A DNA stretch of 64,000 nucleotides from Streptococcus oralis (GTDB taxonomy: Bacteria; Bacillota; Bacilli; Lactobacillales; Streptococcaceae), in the NCBI RefSeq assembly GCF_003943415.1, contig NZ_RJPK01000003.1:93173-157172 (forward strand), in the 5' to 3' direction. The position numbers and the translations under genes were made by a program. Below are positions 28,113 to 37,677 of this stretch, piece by piece (within the stretch, counting starts at the first letter, position 1; the number at the start of each line of letters is the position of its first letter). A model generated the notes under the pieces. The model was not told the DNA's origin and did no database searches. It saw only the letters and a list, made by a program, of their open reading frames with translations.

Positions 28113-29894
28113 ATGAAAACACAATCTAGTTTGGCTCGTTTGTGGAGCTATTTAAAAGCCTACCATTTTTCTGTTTTCTTTGCAGTCTTTCTAAAAGTTT
28201 TGAGTGTGGTCATGAGTGTCTTGGAGCCTTTTGTCTTGGGGCTAGCCATTACGGAGTTGACAAAGAATCTCTTAGATATGGCTAATGGTCTTGCAGGTGC
28301 TGGTATCAATACTGGCTACATCGGAACTGTTTTAATCATTTACCTCTTTAGAGGTCTATTGTATGAACTTGGGTCTTATTATTCCAATTATTTCATGACC
28401 AATGCAGTCCAGTCTATGACTCAGGATCTGCGAAATGAAATGACTGAAAAGATCAATCGTATCCCTGTGTCTTTCTTTGACAAACACCAGTTTGGTGATT
28501 TGTTGGGGCGCTTTACCAGTGACGTTGAGACAGTCTCCAACGCTCTTCAACAGTCTTTCCTCCAAATTGTCAATGCCGTTCTGACGATTGTCCTCGTGAT
28601 GGGAATGGTATTATATTTGAATTTTCAGTTGGCTATAGTGGTGATTCTATCCATTCCAGTGACCTATTTTGGTGCCAGAAGCATCCTGAAACGTTCTCAG
28701 CCTTATTTTAAAGAACAGGCGGCTATTTTAGGACGGATGAATGGCTATGTGCAGGAAAATCTTACAGGTTTTAATGTCTTGAAACTTTATGGTCGTGAGG
28801 AAACTTCTCATAAAGAATTTTCTAAGATTACAGACGATCTCCAACGTGTTGGTTTTAAAGCCAGCTTTATCTCTGGACTCATGATGCCAGCCCTTCATGC
28901 CGTATCGGATTTGACCTATCTGATCGTTGCAGTTCTTGGTGGTTTGCAGGTTATTGCAGGTCGTTTGACAGTAGGGAATATGCAGGCTTTTGTTCAGTAT
29001 GTCTGGCAGGTTAGCCAGCCTATCCAAAACATTACACAACTTGCGGGTCAAATGCAAAGTGCCAAGTCTTCGTTAGACCGCATCTTTGACATCTTGGATG
29101 AGACTGAGGAAGTAGAGGGAGAAGAACTCAAAATCCTTGAACCCTTAACAGGTCAGGTAACCTTTAAGCAGGTTGATTTCCAGTATGTCGAAAACAAACC
29201 ATTGATTCGAGACTTTAATCTAGAAGTTCAACCAGGAGAGATGGTAGCGATCGTTGGTCCAACTGGTGCAGGTAAGACAACCTTAATCAATCTGCTCATG
29301 CGTTTTTACGATGTTACAGCAGGTTCTATCTTGGTTGACGGACAAGATATTCGTCAGTTGTCACGACAAGACTACCGCCGTCAGTTTGGGATGGTCTTGC
29401 AGGATGCTTGGCTCTACGAAGGTACGATCAAAGAAAACCTACGTTTTGGAAATCTTGACGCCAGTGATGAGGATATTGTAGAGGCTGCCAAAGCGGCAAA
29501 TGTAGACCACTTTATCCGAACTCTTCCTGGTGGTTACAACATGGAGATGAACCAAGAGTCAAGCAATATTTCCCTCGGGCAAAAACAACTTTTGACCATC
29601 GCGCGTGCTCTCCTAGCCAATCCTAAAATTCTCATTCTGGATGAAGCGACTTCCTCAGTTGATACTCGTTTGGAACTCTTGATTCAAAAAGCCATGAAAC
29701 GCTTGATGAAGGGAAGAACCAGCTTTGTCATCGCCCACCGTCTCTCGACCATTCAAGAAGCAGACAAGATTCTCGTTCTTAAGGATGGACAGATTATTGA
29801 GCAGGGAAACCATGAAAGCTTGCTCCAAGCAAAAGGTTTTTATTATAATCTTTATCAAAGCCAATTTTCGAGCAAATCTGATCAAGTCAGCTAA
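28113..29894 (+). CDS. ABC exporter half-transporter, catalytic partner
   Basis: A 593-residue half-transporter starting 8 bases after its partner. The membrane domain includes the NALQQSFLQIVNAVLTIVLV helix. The ATPase has Walker A GPTGAGKTT, Walker B LILDEATSSVD with the catalytic Glu, and the switch histidine in IAHRLST, but its signature is NISLGQKQ instead of LSGGQ. So one of the two composite ATP sites is fully canonical and the other is impaired on both sides. Likely a multidrug or peptide exporter in the cytoplasmic membrane; substrate unknown. Confidence 0.9.
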   Translation: MKTQSSLARLWSYLKAYHFSVFFAVFLKVLSVVMSVLEPFVLGLAITELTKNLLDMANGLAGAGINTGYIGTVLIIYLFRGLLYELGSYYSNYFMTNAVQSMTQDLRNEMTEKINRIPVSFFDKHQFGDLLGRFTSDVETVSNALQQSFLQIVNAVLTIVLVMGMVLYLNFQLAIVVILSIPVTYFGARSILKRSQPYFKEQAAILGRMNGYVQENLTGFNVLKLYGREETSHKEFSKITDDLQRVGFKASFISGLMMPALHAVSDLTYLIVAVLGGLQVIAGRLTVGNMQAFVQYVWQVSQPIQNITQLAGQMQSAKSSLDRIFDILDETEEVEGEELKILEPLTGQVTFKQVDFQYVENKPLIRDFNLEVQPGEMVAIVGPTGAGKTTLINLLMRFYDVTAGSILVDGQDIRQLSRQDYRRQFGMVLQDAWLYEGTIKENLRFGNLDASDEDIVEAAKAANVDHFIRTLPGGYNMEMNQESSNISLGQKQLLTIARALLANPKILILDEATSSVDTRLELLIQKAMKRLMKGRTSFVIAHRLSTIQEADKILVLKDGQIIEQGNHESLLQAKGFYYNLYQSQFSSKSDQVS

Positions 29895-29961
29895 TAAAAT
29901 AAAGCTAAATTTTTCTTAAATTATCAGTCAATTACAACTTTTTTAATATGAGTTAATTTCC

Positions 29962-29990
29962 TTGCTTTTGTATACCAGGAGTAGTATACT
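29962..29990 (+). promoter_or_regulatory. Promoter of dpr
   Basis: TTGCTT, 17 bases, TATACT. GTATAC occurs twice (29970-29975 and 29984-29989), once in the spacer and once over the -10. Confidence 0.6.
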
Positions 29991-29996
29991 TAGGTA

Positions 29997-30016
29997 GTAA
30001 TCAATAAATTGGTTAC
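29997..30016 (+). promoter_or_regulatory. Dyad symmetry just after the dpr promoter
   Basis: GTAATCAA-TAAA-TTGGTTAC, a 20-base near-palindrome around the expected transcript start. It is a possible operator for an iron or oxidative stress regulator. Confidence 0.4.
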
Positions 30017-30042
30017 AAAAATAATATTATGAGGTGAGAAAA

Positions 30043-30561
30043 ATGGTTGAATTGAAAAAAGATGCATTAAAAGACGTAACAACATTATCTAAGACAGCGC
30101 CAGTAGCATTGGCAAAAACAAAGGAAGTATTGAACCAAGCAGTAGCGGACTTGTATGTGGCTCACATTGCTCTTCACCAAGTTCACTGGTATATGCGTGG
30201 TCGTGGCTTCCTCGTATGGCATCCAAAAATGGATGAATACATGGACAGTCTTGATGGCTATCTTGACGAAATTAGCGAACGTTTGATTACCCTTGGTGGC
30301 AAACCTTACTCAACTTTGACAGAGTTCCTTCAACACAGTGAAATCGAAGAAGAAGAAGGAGAATTCCGTAACGTTGAAGAAAGCTTGGAACGTGTTCTAG
30401 CTATTTATCGCTACCTCATCACTCTTTTCCAAAAAGCTTTGGATGTAACTGACGAAGAAGGCGATGATGTTACAAACGATATCTTTGTTGGGGCTAAGGC
30501 TGAACTTGAGAAAACAGTTTGGATGCTTACAGCAGAACTTGGACAAGCTCCTGGTTTGTAA
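30043..30561 (+). CDS. dpr: Dps-like peroxide resistance protein (ferritin-like)
   Basis: A 172-residue Dps family protein. The ferroxidase-site residues lie in HQVHWYMRG (His) and [19 protein letters not shown] (His, Asp, Glu), the subunit-interface arrangement of Dps. In streptococci Dpr stores iron and protects these catalase-negative cells from hydrogen peroxide they make themselves. The ATG at 30043 follows GAGGTGAG; an earlier in-frame ATG at 30034 overlaps this site. It is monocistronic. Confidence 0.93.
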   Translation: MVELKKDALKDVTTLSKTAPVALAKTKEVLNQAVADLYVAHIALHQVHWYMRGRGFLVWHPKMDEYMDSLDGYLDEISERLITLGGKPYSTLTEFLQHSEIEEEEGEFRNVEESLERVLAIYRYLITLFQKALDVTDEEGDDVTNDIFVGAKAELEKTVWMLTAELGQAPGL

Positions 30562-30624
30562 GATATAGTTGCTACCCCTTTTATCATGAGGTGCTTGATA
30601 AGTGCCCCTGACCAATCATCTTTT

Positions 30625-30662
30625 AAAAGTCATGTAACTGTAAACAGTTGCATGACTTTTTT
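30625..30662 (+). terminator. Terminator after dpr
   Basis: AAAAGTCATGTAACTG-TAAA-CAGTTGCATGACTTTTTT, a 16-bp stem with a T run. Confidence 0.85.
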
Positions 30663-30683
30663 GTCTGCTGGACTTAGGACACA

Positions 30684-30712
30684 TTGTCAAAAGTAGGATT
30701 TTACGGTATAAT
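30684..30712 (+). promoter_or_regulatory. Promoter of the phnA-like operon
   Basis: TTGTCA, 17 bases, TATAAT. Confidence 0.65.
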
Positions 30713-30771
30713 AGTTGCTGTTCGAGAAATTTTGATTTTCAAAAAATAGTGAAATGTTATAAGGAGAACCC

Positions 30772-31110
30772 ATGAACAACTTACCAAATTGTCCAAAATG
30801 TAATTCAGAATATGTCTATGAAGACGGAAGTCTCTTGGTCTGCCCAGAGTGTGCCTATGAGTGGAATCCTGCAGAAGTTGCAGAAGTAGAAGAAGGTGTT
30901 GTTGCTATCGATGCCAACGGAAATAAATTAGCCGACGGCGATACTGTAACCCTTATCAAGGACTTGAAAGTAAAAGGTGCGCCAAAGGATTTGAAACAAG
31001 GAACTCGTGTTAAAAATATCCGTATCGTAGAAGGTGACCACAACATCGACTGTAAGATTGATGGTTTTGGAGCTATGAAACTCAAGTCAGAATTTGTTAA
31101 GAAAATCTAG
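30772..31110 (+). CDS. PhnA/YjdM-like zinc-ribbon protein
   Basis: A 112-residue protein of the former PhnA (alkylphosphonate utilisation) family. The N-terminal zinc ribbon has two CxxC pairs (CPKC and CPEC), and the C-terminal domain starts near [19 protein letters not shown]. Despite the family name a role in phosphonate use is not supported, and no phosphonate genes are near. It heads a two- or three-gene run with the membrane protein that begins 2 bases after its stop. Confidence 0.87.
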   Translation: MNNLPNCPKCNSEYVYEDGSLLVCPECAYEWNPAEVAEVEEGVVAIDANGNKLADGDTVTLIKDLKVKGAPKDLKQGTRVKNIRIVEGDHNIDCKIDGFGAMKLKSEFVKKI

Positions 31111-31112
31111 CC

Positions 31113-31736
31113 ATGAAACTGAATTATAAATTTATCTTTTATAGTCGTGTGCTCTTGTTCTTAGCAGCATTTACAGGAGTTTATTTGGAGATTACCAAGC
31201 ACGGTGGCTTTGGTATGCTTCTTTACTACACAGTGTTGTCCAATCTTTTGGTAACGATTTTCACGGGCTATCTGCTCCGTGTGATGAGCCGTTCAGGTGA
31301 AAATTGGCAAAGTCCGACCTTGCTTCGCCTCAAGGGTGGTGTTACCATGAGTATCATGATTACCTGTGTGATTTACCATTTTATGCTTGCTCCGATTGCG
31401 ACAGACTTTTACCGTGTGGAAAATTTCCTTTGCCACTATATCGTTCCACTCTGGTTTTTAGCTGACACCCTCTTCTTTGATAAACAGGGTCGATACAAGA
31501 TCTGGGATCCAGTCTTGTGGACTATCTTGCCCTTGGTTTATATGATTTTTGCCTTGTTTAATGGTCTTGTCTTGAAACTCAATATTCCGAATTCCAAGGA
31601 CAATCCCTTCCCCTATTTCTTTTTGAATGTGAACAAGGGTTGGGACGTGGTCATCAAATGGTGTTTGATCATTTTTGTGGCTTATATGGTTGCAGGCTTT
31701 ATCTTCTATCTGATCAAGCAAATCAAGCGAAAATAG
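31113..31736 (+). CDS. Pr6Pr-type integral membrane protein
   Basis: A 207-residue polytopic protein with about six transmembrane helices and short loops. The LYYTVLSNLL near residue 40, the FLCHYIVPLWFLADTLFF helix and the conserved aromatic YFFLNVNKGW point to the Pr6Pr (FAR-17a/AIG1-like) family. No catalytic activity is established for it. It starts 2 bases after the PhnA-like gene, which suggests coupled translation. Confidence 0.8.
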   Translation: MKLNYKFIFYSRVLLFLAAFTGVYLEITKHGGFGMLLYYTVLSNLLVTIFTGYLLRVMSRSGENWQSPTLLRLKGGVTMSIMITCVIYHFMLAPIATDFYRVENFLCHYIVPLWFLADTLFFDKQGRYKIWDPVLWTILPLVYMIFALFNGLVLKLNIPNSKDNPFPYFFLNVNKGWDVVIKWCLIIFVAYMVAGFIFYLIKQIKRK

Positions 31737-31848
31737 TCTTCCTATTAGGAAAGTTAGGACGGAGTCTCTAGTTCAATCGGGCTCCTTCTTTTCTTGCCAT
31801 CTTCCTTTTAAAAGGATCAACAGTGAGAAATATATAGAAAGAAAATCC

Positions 31849-33000
31849 ATGAAACAATATTTAGAACGGGCTAGTATTTTGGCCCTCTCCCTCGTTTTGA
31901 TTACCTCCTTTTCCATCTCGAGTGCTTTACCAGCCATGTTTGACTATTATCAAGGCTACCCCAAAGAACAAATCGAGCTCCTGGTCAGTCTCCCTTCTTT
32001 TGGAATCATGATTATGCTGGTTTTAAATGGGTTTTTGGAGCGTTTGCTTCCTGAGCGACTTCAGATTAGTCTGGGACTTCTCATCCTCTCTATCGGTGGG
32101 ACAGCTCCCTTCTGGTATCAGGATTATAACTTTGTCTTTGCTACGCGGATTTTATTTGGCTTGGGTGTTGGGATGATCAATGCCAAGGCTATTTCCATCA
32201 TCAGCGAACGCTATCATGGAAAGACACGGATCCAGATGCTGGGTCTCCGCGGATCAGCAGAAGTTGTCGGGGCGTCGATTTTAACTCTAATGGTAGGTCA
32301 ACTCTTATCCTTGGGATGGACAGTGACCTTCTTGGCCTACAGTGCGGGATTTTTAGTATTGATTCTTTATCTGCTCTTTGTCCCTTATGGGAAAGAAAAG
32401 AAAGAAACAAAGAAAAAAGAGGCCGAAACGACTCGTTTGACAGGACAGATGAAAGGCTTAATTTTTCTATTGGCTGTCGAAGCAGCAGTTGTTGTCTGCA
32501 CCAACACAGCTATCACCATTCGTATTCCTAGTCTGATGGTGGAAAGAGGTCTAGGGGATGCCCAGTTATCGAGTTTGGTTTTAAGTGTCATGCAGTTGAT
32601 TGGGATTGTGGCTGGCGTGAGTTTTTCTCTCTTGATTTCTCTCTTTAAAGAAAGATTGCTTCTTTGGTCAGGTATCACCTTTGGATTGGGACAGATTGTG
32701 ATAGCTTTGTCTCCGTCATTGGGTGTGATGATAGTTGGAAGTATTGTGGCAGGTTTTGCCTACAGCGTAGCCTTGACCACTGTCTTTCAGCTTCTTTCTG
32801 AAAGAATCCTAGCTAACCTCCTTAATCAGGCGACATCTTTCGCAGTGCTAGGATGTAGCTTTGGAGCCTTTACGACACCTTTCATTCTTGGGGCGATTGG
32901 CTTGGTGACTCAAAACGGTATGTTGGTCTTCACCATTCTAGGATGCTGGTTAATAGTGACTTCCGTATTTGTCATGTTTGTACTTCAAAAGAAAGCTTAG
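31849..33000 (+). CDS. Major facilitator superfamily transporter (CynX/NimT-like)
   Basis: A 383-residue MFS permease with about 12 helices and a basic central loop ([16 protein letters not shown], about residues 182-198). Motif-A-like sequence is weak. It resembles the cyanate/nitroimidazole-type branch. The substrate is unknown. Its own promoter is not clear; the gap of 112 bases from the upstream gene contains only a weak hairpin. A terminator overlaps its stop codon. Confidence 0.83.
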   Translation: MKQYLERASILALSLVLITSFSISSALPAMFDYYQGYPKEQIELLVSLPSFGIMIMLVLNGFLERLLPERLQISLGLLILSIGGTAPFWYQDYNFVFATRILFGLGVGMINAKAISIISERYHGKTRIQMLGLRGSAEVVGASILTLMVGQLLSLGWTVTFLAYSAGFLVLILYLLFVPYGKEKKETKKKEAETTRLTGQMKGLIFLLAVEAAVVVCTNTAITIRIPSLMVERGLGDAQLSSLVLSVMQLIGIVAGVSFSLLISLFKERLLLWSGITFGLGQIVIALSPSLGVMIVGSIVAGFAYSVALTTVFQLLSERILANLLNQATSFAVLGCSFGAFTTPFILGAIGLVTQNGMLVFTILGCWLIVTSVFVMFVLQKKA

Positions 33001-33022
33001 GATTGATTTCCTAAGTTTTTCT
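32996..33022 (+). terminator. Terminator overlapping the MFS gene stop
   Basis: CTTAGGA-TTGAT-TTCCTAAG then TTTTTC. The TAG stop lies in the left arm. Confidence 0.75.
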
Positions 33023-33061
33023 TTTTGTTTTTTGTCCCCAGACAATTATTGTTTTTTAAAC

Positions 33062-33090
33062 TTGTTTGCAGTCTTATTTCTTGATAAAAT
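33062..33090 (+). promoter_or_regulatory. Promoter of truA, leaderless
   Basis: TTGTTT, 17 bases, TAAAAT with extended TGA. Only seven bases separate the -10 from the truA ATG, and there is no Shine-Dalgarno. Confidence 0.7.
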
Positions 33091-33097
33091 AAGACTT

Positions 33098-33847
33098 ATG
33101 ACAAGATATAAAGCAATCATTTCCTATGACGGTTATGCCTTTGCTGGTTTTCAGCGCCAGCCTCATGCGCGGAGCGTTCAAGAGGAAATCGAAAAAACCT
33201 TAACGAGACTCAATAAGGGGCAAGCCATCGCTGTTCACGGTGCTGGTAGGACGGATAGTGGGGTCCATGCTTTGGGACAGGTGATTCATTTTGACCTGCC
33301 CTATCAGATGGATGAGGAAAAACTCCGTTTTGCTCTAGATACCCAGTCTCCTGAAGATATCGATGTGATTTTGATTGAGATTGTGGCCGATGATTTTCAT
33401 TGCCGTTATGCAAAACATAGCAAGACCTATGAGTTTATCGTAGATAGAGGGCGCCCCAAAAATCCTATGCATCGTCATTATGCCACTCATTTTCCCTATC
33501 CGCTCGATGTGGAGCGGATGCAGATGGCAATCAAAAAGCTAGAGGGAACCCATGATTTTACTGGTTTTACAGCATCTGGTACCAGTGTAGAGGACAAGGT
33601 TCGGACCATTACAGAAGCGAGTTTAACAGTCGATGAGACAGGGCAGTTTTTGACCTTTACCTTTTCAGGAAATGGCTTCTTGTATAAGCAGATTCGCAAT
33701 ATGGTGGGGACGCTGCTCAAAATCGGAAATAATCGAATGCCAGTTGAGCAGATTGACTTGATCTTGGAAAAAAAAGACAGACAGCTTGCAGGTCCCACTG
33801 CAGCACCAAATGGCTTGTATTTGAAGGAGATTCGTTATGAGGAATAA
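33098..33847 (+). CDS. truA: tRNA pseudouridine(38-40) synthase TruA
   Basis: A 249-residue pseudouridine synthase acting on the anticodon arm of tRNAs. The catalytic aspartate is in [11 protein letters not shown]; the N-terminal [13 protein letters not shown] and C-terminal [12 protein letters not shown] are family signatures. The start is ATG at 33098; in-frame starts further upstream would lie in the preceding terminator and promoter. It overlaps the kinase gene by 11 bases and heads the truA-kinase-ECF operon. Confidence 0.95.
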   Translation: MTRYKAIISYDGYAFAGFQRQPHARSVQEEIEKTLTRLNKGQAIAVHGAGRTDSGVHALGQVIHFDLPYQMDEEKLRFALDTQSPEDIDVILIEIVADDFHCRYAKHSKTYEFIVDRGRPKNPMHRHYATHFPYPLDVERMQMAIKKLEGTHDFTGFTASGTSVEDKVRTITEASLTVDETGQFLTFTFSGNGFLYKQIRNMVGTLLKIGNNRMPVEQIDLILEKKDRQLAGPTAAPNGLYLKEIRYEE

Positions 33848-34610
33848 TCGTATTTTAGCACTTTCTGGAAATGATATTTTTAGTTGTGGCGGTTTGTCAG
33901 CTGATTTGGCTACCTATACTTTAAATGGTTTGCATGGTTTTGTAGCAGTGACTTGTTTGACAGCCTTGACAGAAAAGGGTTTTGAAGTCTTTCCAACGGA
34001 CGATACTATTTTTCAACATGAGTTGGATAGTTTGCGTGATGTGGACTTTGCGGGAATCAAGATTGGTCTTCTCCCTACTGTCAGTGTGGCTGAGAAAGCC
34101 TTGGATTTTATCAAACAACGCCCAGGAGTACCTGTGGTGTTAGACCCTGTCTTGGTCTGCAAGGAAACGCACGACGTGGCAGTCAGTGAACTCTGCCAAG
34201 AATTGATCCGCTTTTTTCCTCATGTCAGTGTGATTACGCCAAATCTTCCAGAGGGAGAATTATTAGCTGATCAAGAGATTAAAACCTTGGAAGATATGAA
34301 AACTGCAGCGCAGAAATTGCATGATTTAGGAGCGCCAGCAGTTATTATCAAGGGAGGCAATCGCCTCAGTCAGGACAAGGCTGTAGATGTCTTTTATGAT
34401 GGACAAACTTTCACTGTTCTAGAAAATCCCGTCATCCAAGGCCAAAATGCTGGTGCAGGTTGTACCTTTGCATCAAGCATTGCCAGTCATCTGGTCAAAG
34501 GTGATGACCTTTTAACAGCAGTAGAGAGCTCTAAGGCTTTCGTTTACCGTGCTATTGCACAAGCAGATCAATATGGAGTAAGACAATATGAAGCAAACAA
34601 AAACAACTAA
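33837..34610 (+). CDS. Pyridoxine/pyrimidine kinase (ThiD/PdxK family)
   Basis: A 257-residue ribokinase-fold kinase. Key segments: [17 protein letters not shown] at the substrate site, [20 protein letters not shown], and the anion hole with catalytic residue [14 protein letters not shown] (Cys where Asp is common in ThiD). The cysteine form matches PdxK-type B6 kinases in the ThiD family. It is followed by an ECF S component overlapping its end, which suggests salvage of the vitamin that the transporter imports: pyridoxine is more likely than HMP, since no thiamine genes are near. Confidence 0.85.
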   Translation: MRNNRILALSGNDIFSCGGLSADLATYTLNGLHGFVAVTCLTALTEKGFEVFPTDDTIFQHELDSLRDVDFAGIKIGLLPTVSVAEKALDFIKQRPGVPVVLDPVLVCKETHDVAVSELCQELIRFFPHVSVITPNLPEGELLADQEIKTLEDMKTAAQKLHDLGAPAVIIKGGNRLSQDKAVDVFYDGQTFTVLENPVIQGQNAGAGCTFASSIASHLVKGDDLLTAVESSKAFVYRAIAQADQYGVRQYEANKNN

Positions 34611-35049
34611 AATCGCCCTTGTATCAATCTTGACAGCCCTATCAGTAGTTTTGGGTTATATTGTAAAAATCCCAACTCAAACAGGAATATTAACTTTTTT
34701 GGATACTGGAATTTTCTTTACGGCCTTTTATTTTGGGAGACGTGAAGGAGGTATCGTTGGAGGTTTAGGAGGTTTTATCATTGACCTTATTTCAGGTTAT
34801 CCTCACTGGATGTTCTTTAGTTTGATTTTCCATGGTTTGCAGGGATATTTTGCAGGCTTTAAAGAGAAATGGCAGTGGCTTGGATTGCTTTTGGCAACTA
34901 TTATCATGGTAGCTGGATATGCATTTGCTACCGCTTGGATGAAAGGTTGGGGGATAGCCTTGGCAGATGTTCCTCATAATTTATTGCAGAATTTTGTTGG
35001 AATGGTTGTAGGATTTCTACTTGTCCAAGCTATTAAGAAGATAAAATAA
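34588..35049 (+). CDS. ECF transporter S component, probably pyridoxine (PdxU-like)
   Basis: A 153-residue membrane protein with about five to six helices, typical of an ECF S component. The N-terminal region has [20 protein letters not shown] and the family-like GREGGIVGGLGGFIIDLISGY motif. S components bind the vitamin and use a shared energy module (EcfAAT), which is not in this window. The gene overlaps the kinase by 23 bases. A B6 role is inferred from that pairing and should be treated as a prediction. Confidence 0.82.
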   Translation: MKQTKTTKIALVSILTALSVVLGYIVKIPTQTGILTFLDTGIFFTAFYFGRREGGIVGGLGGFIIDLISGYPHWMFFSLIFHGLQGYFAGFKEKWQWLGLLLATIIMVAGYAFATAWMKGWGIALADVPHNLLQNFVGMVVGFLLVQAIKKIK

Positions 35050-35050
35050 A

Positions 35051-35089
35051 AAAATATTCAACTGAGATTTTTCAGTTGAATATTTTTTA
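35051..35089 (+). terminator. Terminator after the truA operon
   Basis: AAATATTCAACTGA-GATTTT-TCAGTTGAATATTTTTTAT, a 14-bp perfect stem that can work in both directions. Confidence 0.88.
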
Positions 35090-35101
35090 TACACTAGATT
35101 T

Positions 35102-35575
35102 TCAATCAATAATCACTTCCATGGTTGTTTCCTGTGGCTTCATTCCTTTTCTTTGATAAAAGCGGAGTGCACCCTCGTTATCATTCCAGACACTTAAGGT
35201 TAGATTGTGGCAGCCAATTTCTTTAGCATAATTGAGAGCAAATTGATAAAGTTGATCACCAATTTTTTGACCACGAGCATCTTGATCCACACATAAATCT
35301 TCGATAAAAAGGTTTTTGATTTCTTGGAGAACAGGGTTATCAGTTTTATCTTTGATGGTACAAAATAGATGTCCGAGAACTTGTCCCTTTTCATCTTCAA
35401 AAACAAAAATAGGCGTATGTTCTTGAGAGAGCAGGGTTTGCAAGTCAGAGGAACTATATTTAGCCCCAGTTTGTTTAAAAATATCTGGTCGAGCTTGGTG
35501 GTGTACTGTAAGGATTTGTTGTAACAAATCAAGTAATTTAGGAATATCTTCTTGTTTAGCTTTTCGAATAGCCAT
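35102..35575 (-). CDS. GNAT family N-acetyltransferase
   Basis: A 157-residue GNAT protein. The acetyl-CoA motif is IEDLCVDQDARGQKIGDQLYQ and the C-terminal ALRFYQRKGM is standard. ATG at 35575 with AAGGAGATG upstream; longer frames from 35635 have no site. The substrate is unknown. It stands alone between two terminators. Confidence 0.85.
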   Translation of the reverse strand: MAIRKAKQEDIPKLLDLLQQILTVHHQARPDIFKQTGAKYSSSDLQTLLSQEHTPIFVFEDEKGQVLGHLFCTIKDKTDNPVLQEIKNLFIEDLCVDQDARGQKIGDQLYQFALNYAKEIGCHNLTLSVWNDNEGALRFYQRKGMKPQETTMEVIID

Positions 35576-35639
35576 GAAACATCTCCTTATTTTGAAATAT
35601 TTTATTAGTTTAGCATAATAGAAGAAAAATGACAATAAA

Positions 35640-35678
35640 ATAGCCCCAAGCTGTTTTGAAGGAAGAGCTTGGGAGCGT
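35640..35678 (-). terminator. Terminator of pepQ
   Basis: On the minus strand, CCCAAGCT / AGCTTGGG with a T-rich tail (TATTTTATT). Confidence 0.6.
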
Positions 35679-35683
35679 TTAGG

Positions 35684-36766
35684 TTAATCAAAATAAAGCA
35701 AGTCTTTGCTGGTGCTTGTAAAGAGGTCAAAGCCATCCTTGGTAACAACACCACAGTCTTCGATACGAACGCCGACTTTACCAGGGATATAGATACCTGG
35801 TTCAACAGAGAAGCACATGCCTTCTTCGATGACCATGTCATTTCCTTCCATGATAGATGGGAATTCGTGGACATCCATACCGATACCGTGACCGAGACGG
35901 TGGTTAAAGTACTCACCGTAACCAGCTTTTTCGATGACTTCACGGGCAGCGCGGTCTACTTCATGAGCAGTCACACCAGGTTTGATAAAGTCAAGAGCAG
36001 CTTGTTGGGCTTCAAGGGTCAAGTTGTAAATATCTTTCTTGAATTGGTCTGGTTTGCCGACAGCGACTGTACGAGTCATATCTGATGCGTAGCCATTGAC
36101 CATAACACCCAGGTCAAAGAGGAGAAGGGCGTCTTTTTCAACCTTGTTTGCACCAGGAATTCCGTGCGGATTTGCGGCGTTATCGCCAGTCAAGACCATA
36201 GTATCAAAGCTCATTTCATAGCCTTCACGTTTCATGGCAAAGTCAATTTGGGCAATGATATCTGTCTCTGTTTTATCAAGAGAAATATTGTCAAAACCAA
36301 CTTTTACAGCTTTATCAGCATAGAGACCTGCAACCATCATTTTTTGGACTTCATCAGCTGATTTGATGAGGCGCATGCGTTGGATACGAGGAGTGAGGTT
36401 TTCAAACTCAGCAGTTTCAAAGACCGTTTTCAAACCATGATACTTGGTTAAGATGAGGTTGTCAAACTCAACAGCGACACGTTTGAAGTCGTGCTGAGGC
36501 AAAGCGTTTTTGATTTTTTGCCAAGGATTTTCAGAATCCACATAGCCCACAACTGGGAAGGAAACGGTGCTACTTGCACGTTCTACTTCAAGGGCTGGAA
36601 CAAAGAGGAGAGGCTCCTGATCCGCTAGGACAAAAAGGAACATTTGGCGTTCATGAGGATCACTGTAAAAGCCAGTGAGGTAATTGATAGTGACGGGGTC
36701 AGATACGACAGCGACGTCTAGTTTTTCTGATTCAAGATATGTTACGATTTGTTGTAATTTAGACAT
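35684..36766 (-). CDS. pepQ: Xaa-Pro dipeptidase / aminopeptidase P family (M24B)
   Basis: A 360-residue creatinase-fold metallopeptidase cleaving X-Pro dipeptides. Metal ligands: LLFDLGVMVNGYASDMTRT (Asp pair), HRLGHGIGMDVHEFP (His), EGMCFSVEPGIY (Glu) and VRIEDCGVV (Glu). The N-terminal creatinase-N domain spans about residues 1-125. A weak -10 (CAAAAT) and the site GAAGGTAG lie upstream. Confidence 0.9.
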   Translation of the reverse strand: MSKLQQIVTYLESEKLDVAVVSDPVTINYLTGFYSDPHERQMFLFVLADQEPLLFVPALEVERASSTVSFPVVGYVDSENPWQKIKNALPQHDFKRVAVEFDNLILTKYHGLKTVFETAEFENLTPRIQRMRLIKSADEVQKMMVAGLYADKAVKVGFDNISLDKTETDIIAQIDFAMKREGYEMSFDTMVLTGDNAANPHGIPGANKVEKDALLLFDLGVMVNGYASDMTRTVAVGKPDQFKKDIYNLTLEAQQAALDFIKPGVTAHEVDRAAREVIEKAGYGEYFNHRLGHGIGMDVHEFPSIMEGNDMVIEEGMCFSVEPGIYIPGKVGVRIEDCGVVTKDGFDLFTSTSKDLLYFD

Positions 36767-36842
36767 ATGCTACCTTCTTTCTACCCCTCTATTTTGGCAA
36801 AAAATGAGAGAAAATGCAAGGGAGAAGGGTAAAAGAGCAAGC

Positions 36843-36880
36843 AAAAAAGAACTCCGACAAGATAGCGGAGTTCTTTGATA
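36843..36880 (-). terminator. Terminator of murT-gatD
   Basis: AAAGAACTCCG / CGGAGTTCTTT, an 11-bp stem lying between gatD and pepQ. Confidence 0.8.
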
Positions 36881-36894
36881 TGATTTTCCTTGGT

Positions 36895-37677
36895 TTAAGA
36901 AAAGTCAGCCTTGCTTTTGACGTCGCTGTATTCTTCAGCGATTTCTTGGCTGAGGATGTCCTCATAGGCAGGGAGTTGGATATCCTGACCGTATTTTTTC
37001 TTGAGGGCAGTAGTGACTAGACGATAAGCCAGATTGGCATTACGAGAGAGGATAGGTCCGTGGAAGTAGGAACCGAAAACATTTTTATAGTGAACCCCTT
37101 CGCCGACCTTTTCTTCGTTGTTTCCATTTCCGTAAATAACTTGGCCGAGTGGCTTTTGATCATCCGAGAGGAAGGTGCGACCTTGGTGATTTTCAAATCC
37201 ATAGTAGGTTTCATCGAAATCTTCATTGTGAATCTTGATGTCACCGATAAAGCGATTATTGGTCTGGTTGAGGGTATAGTGGCCCATGACCCCTAGACCT
37301 TCGATGCGCTTGCCTGAAGCTTCAACATAATATTGACCCAATAGTTGGAAACCACCGCAGATGGCTAGAACCACACCATCATTTTGGATGTAGTTGTCAA
37401 TGCTCTCTTTTTTAGCAGGTAAGTCGCCTGCGATGATGCTTTGTTCAAAGTCTTGACCCCCACCGAAAAAGGCGATATCATAGTGATTTTCATCAAAGTT
37501 ATCATGGAGAGAAACGATGTCAACCGTCACATGGGCCCCCAGTTTTTCAGCCACATACTTGAGCATAAGGATGTTTCCATTGTCCCCGTAGGTATTCATG
37601 AGGTTTCCATAGAGGTGGGCGATGTTGAGCTGATAAGGGTAGTTGCCAGCTTTTGAGGAAAGTGAAGTATAAACCAT
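36895..37677 (-). CDS. gatD: Lipid II isoglutaminyl synthase, glutaminase subunit GatD
   Basis: A 260-residue class I glutamine amidotransferase (CobB/CobQ-like). The nucleophile elbow is [10 protein letters not shown] with the catalytic cysteine; FGGGQDFEQ and FENHQGRTF are conserved, with a histidine late in the chain (GSYFHGPIL). With MurT it amidates D-Glu in the lipid II stem peptide, which in pneumococcus is essential and affects beta-lactam response and cross-linking. Its start codon overlaps the murT stop by one base (TAATG), so translation is coupled. Confidence 0.93.
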   Translation of the reverse strand: MVYTSLSSKAGNYPYQLNIAHLYGNLMNTYGDNGNILMLKYVAEKLGAHVTVDIVSLHDNFDENHYDIAFFGGGQDFEQSIIAGDLPAKKESIDNYIQNDGVVLAICGGFQLLGQYYVEASGKRIEGLGVMGHYTLNQTNNRFIGDIKIHNEDFDETYYGFENHQGRTFLSDDQKPLGQVIYGNGNNEEKVGEGVHYKNVFGSYFHGPILSRNANLAYRLVTTALKKKYGQDIQLPAYEDILSQEIAEEYSDVKSKADFS

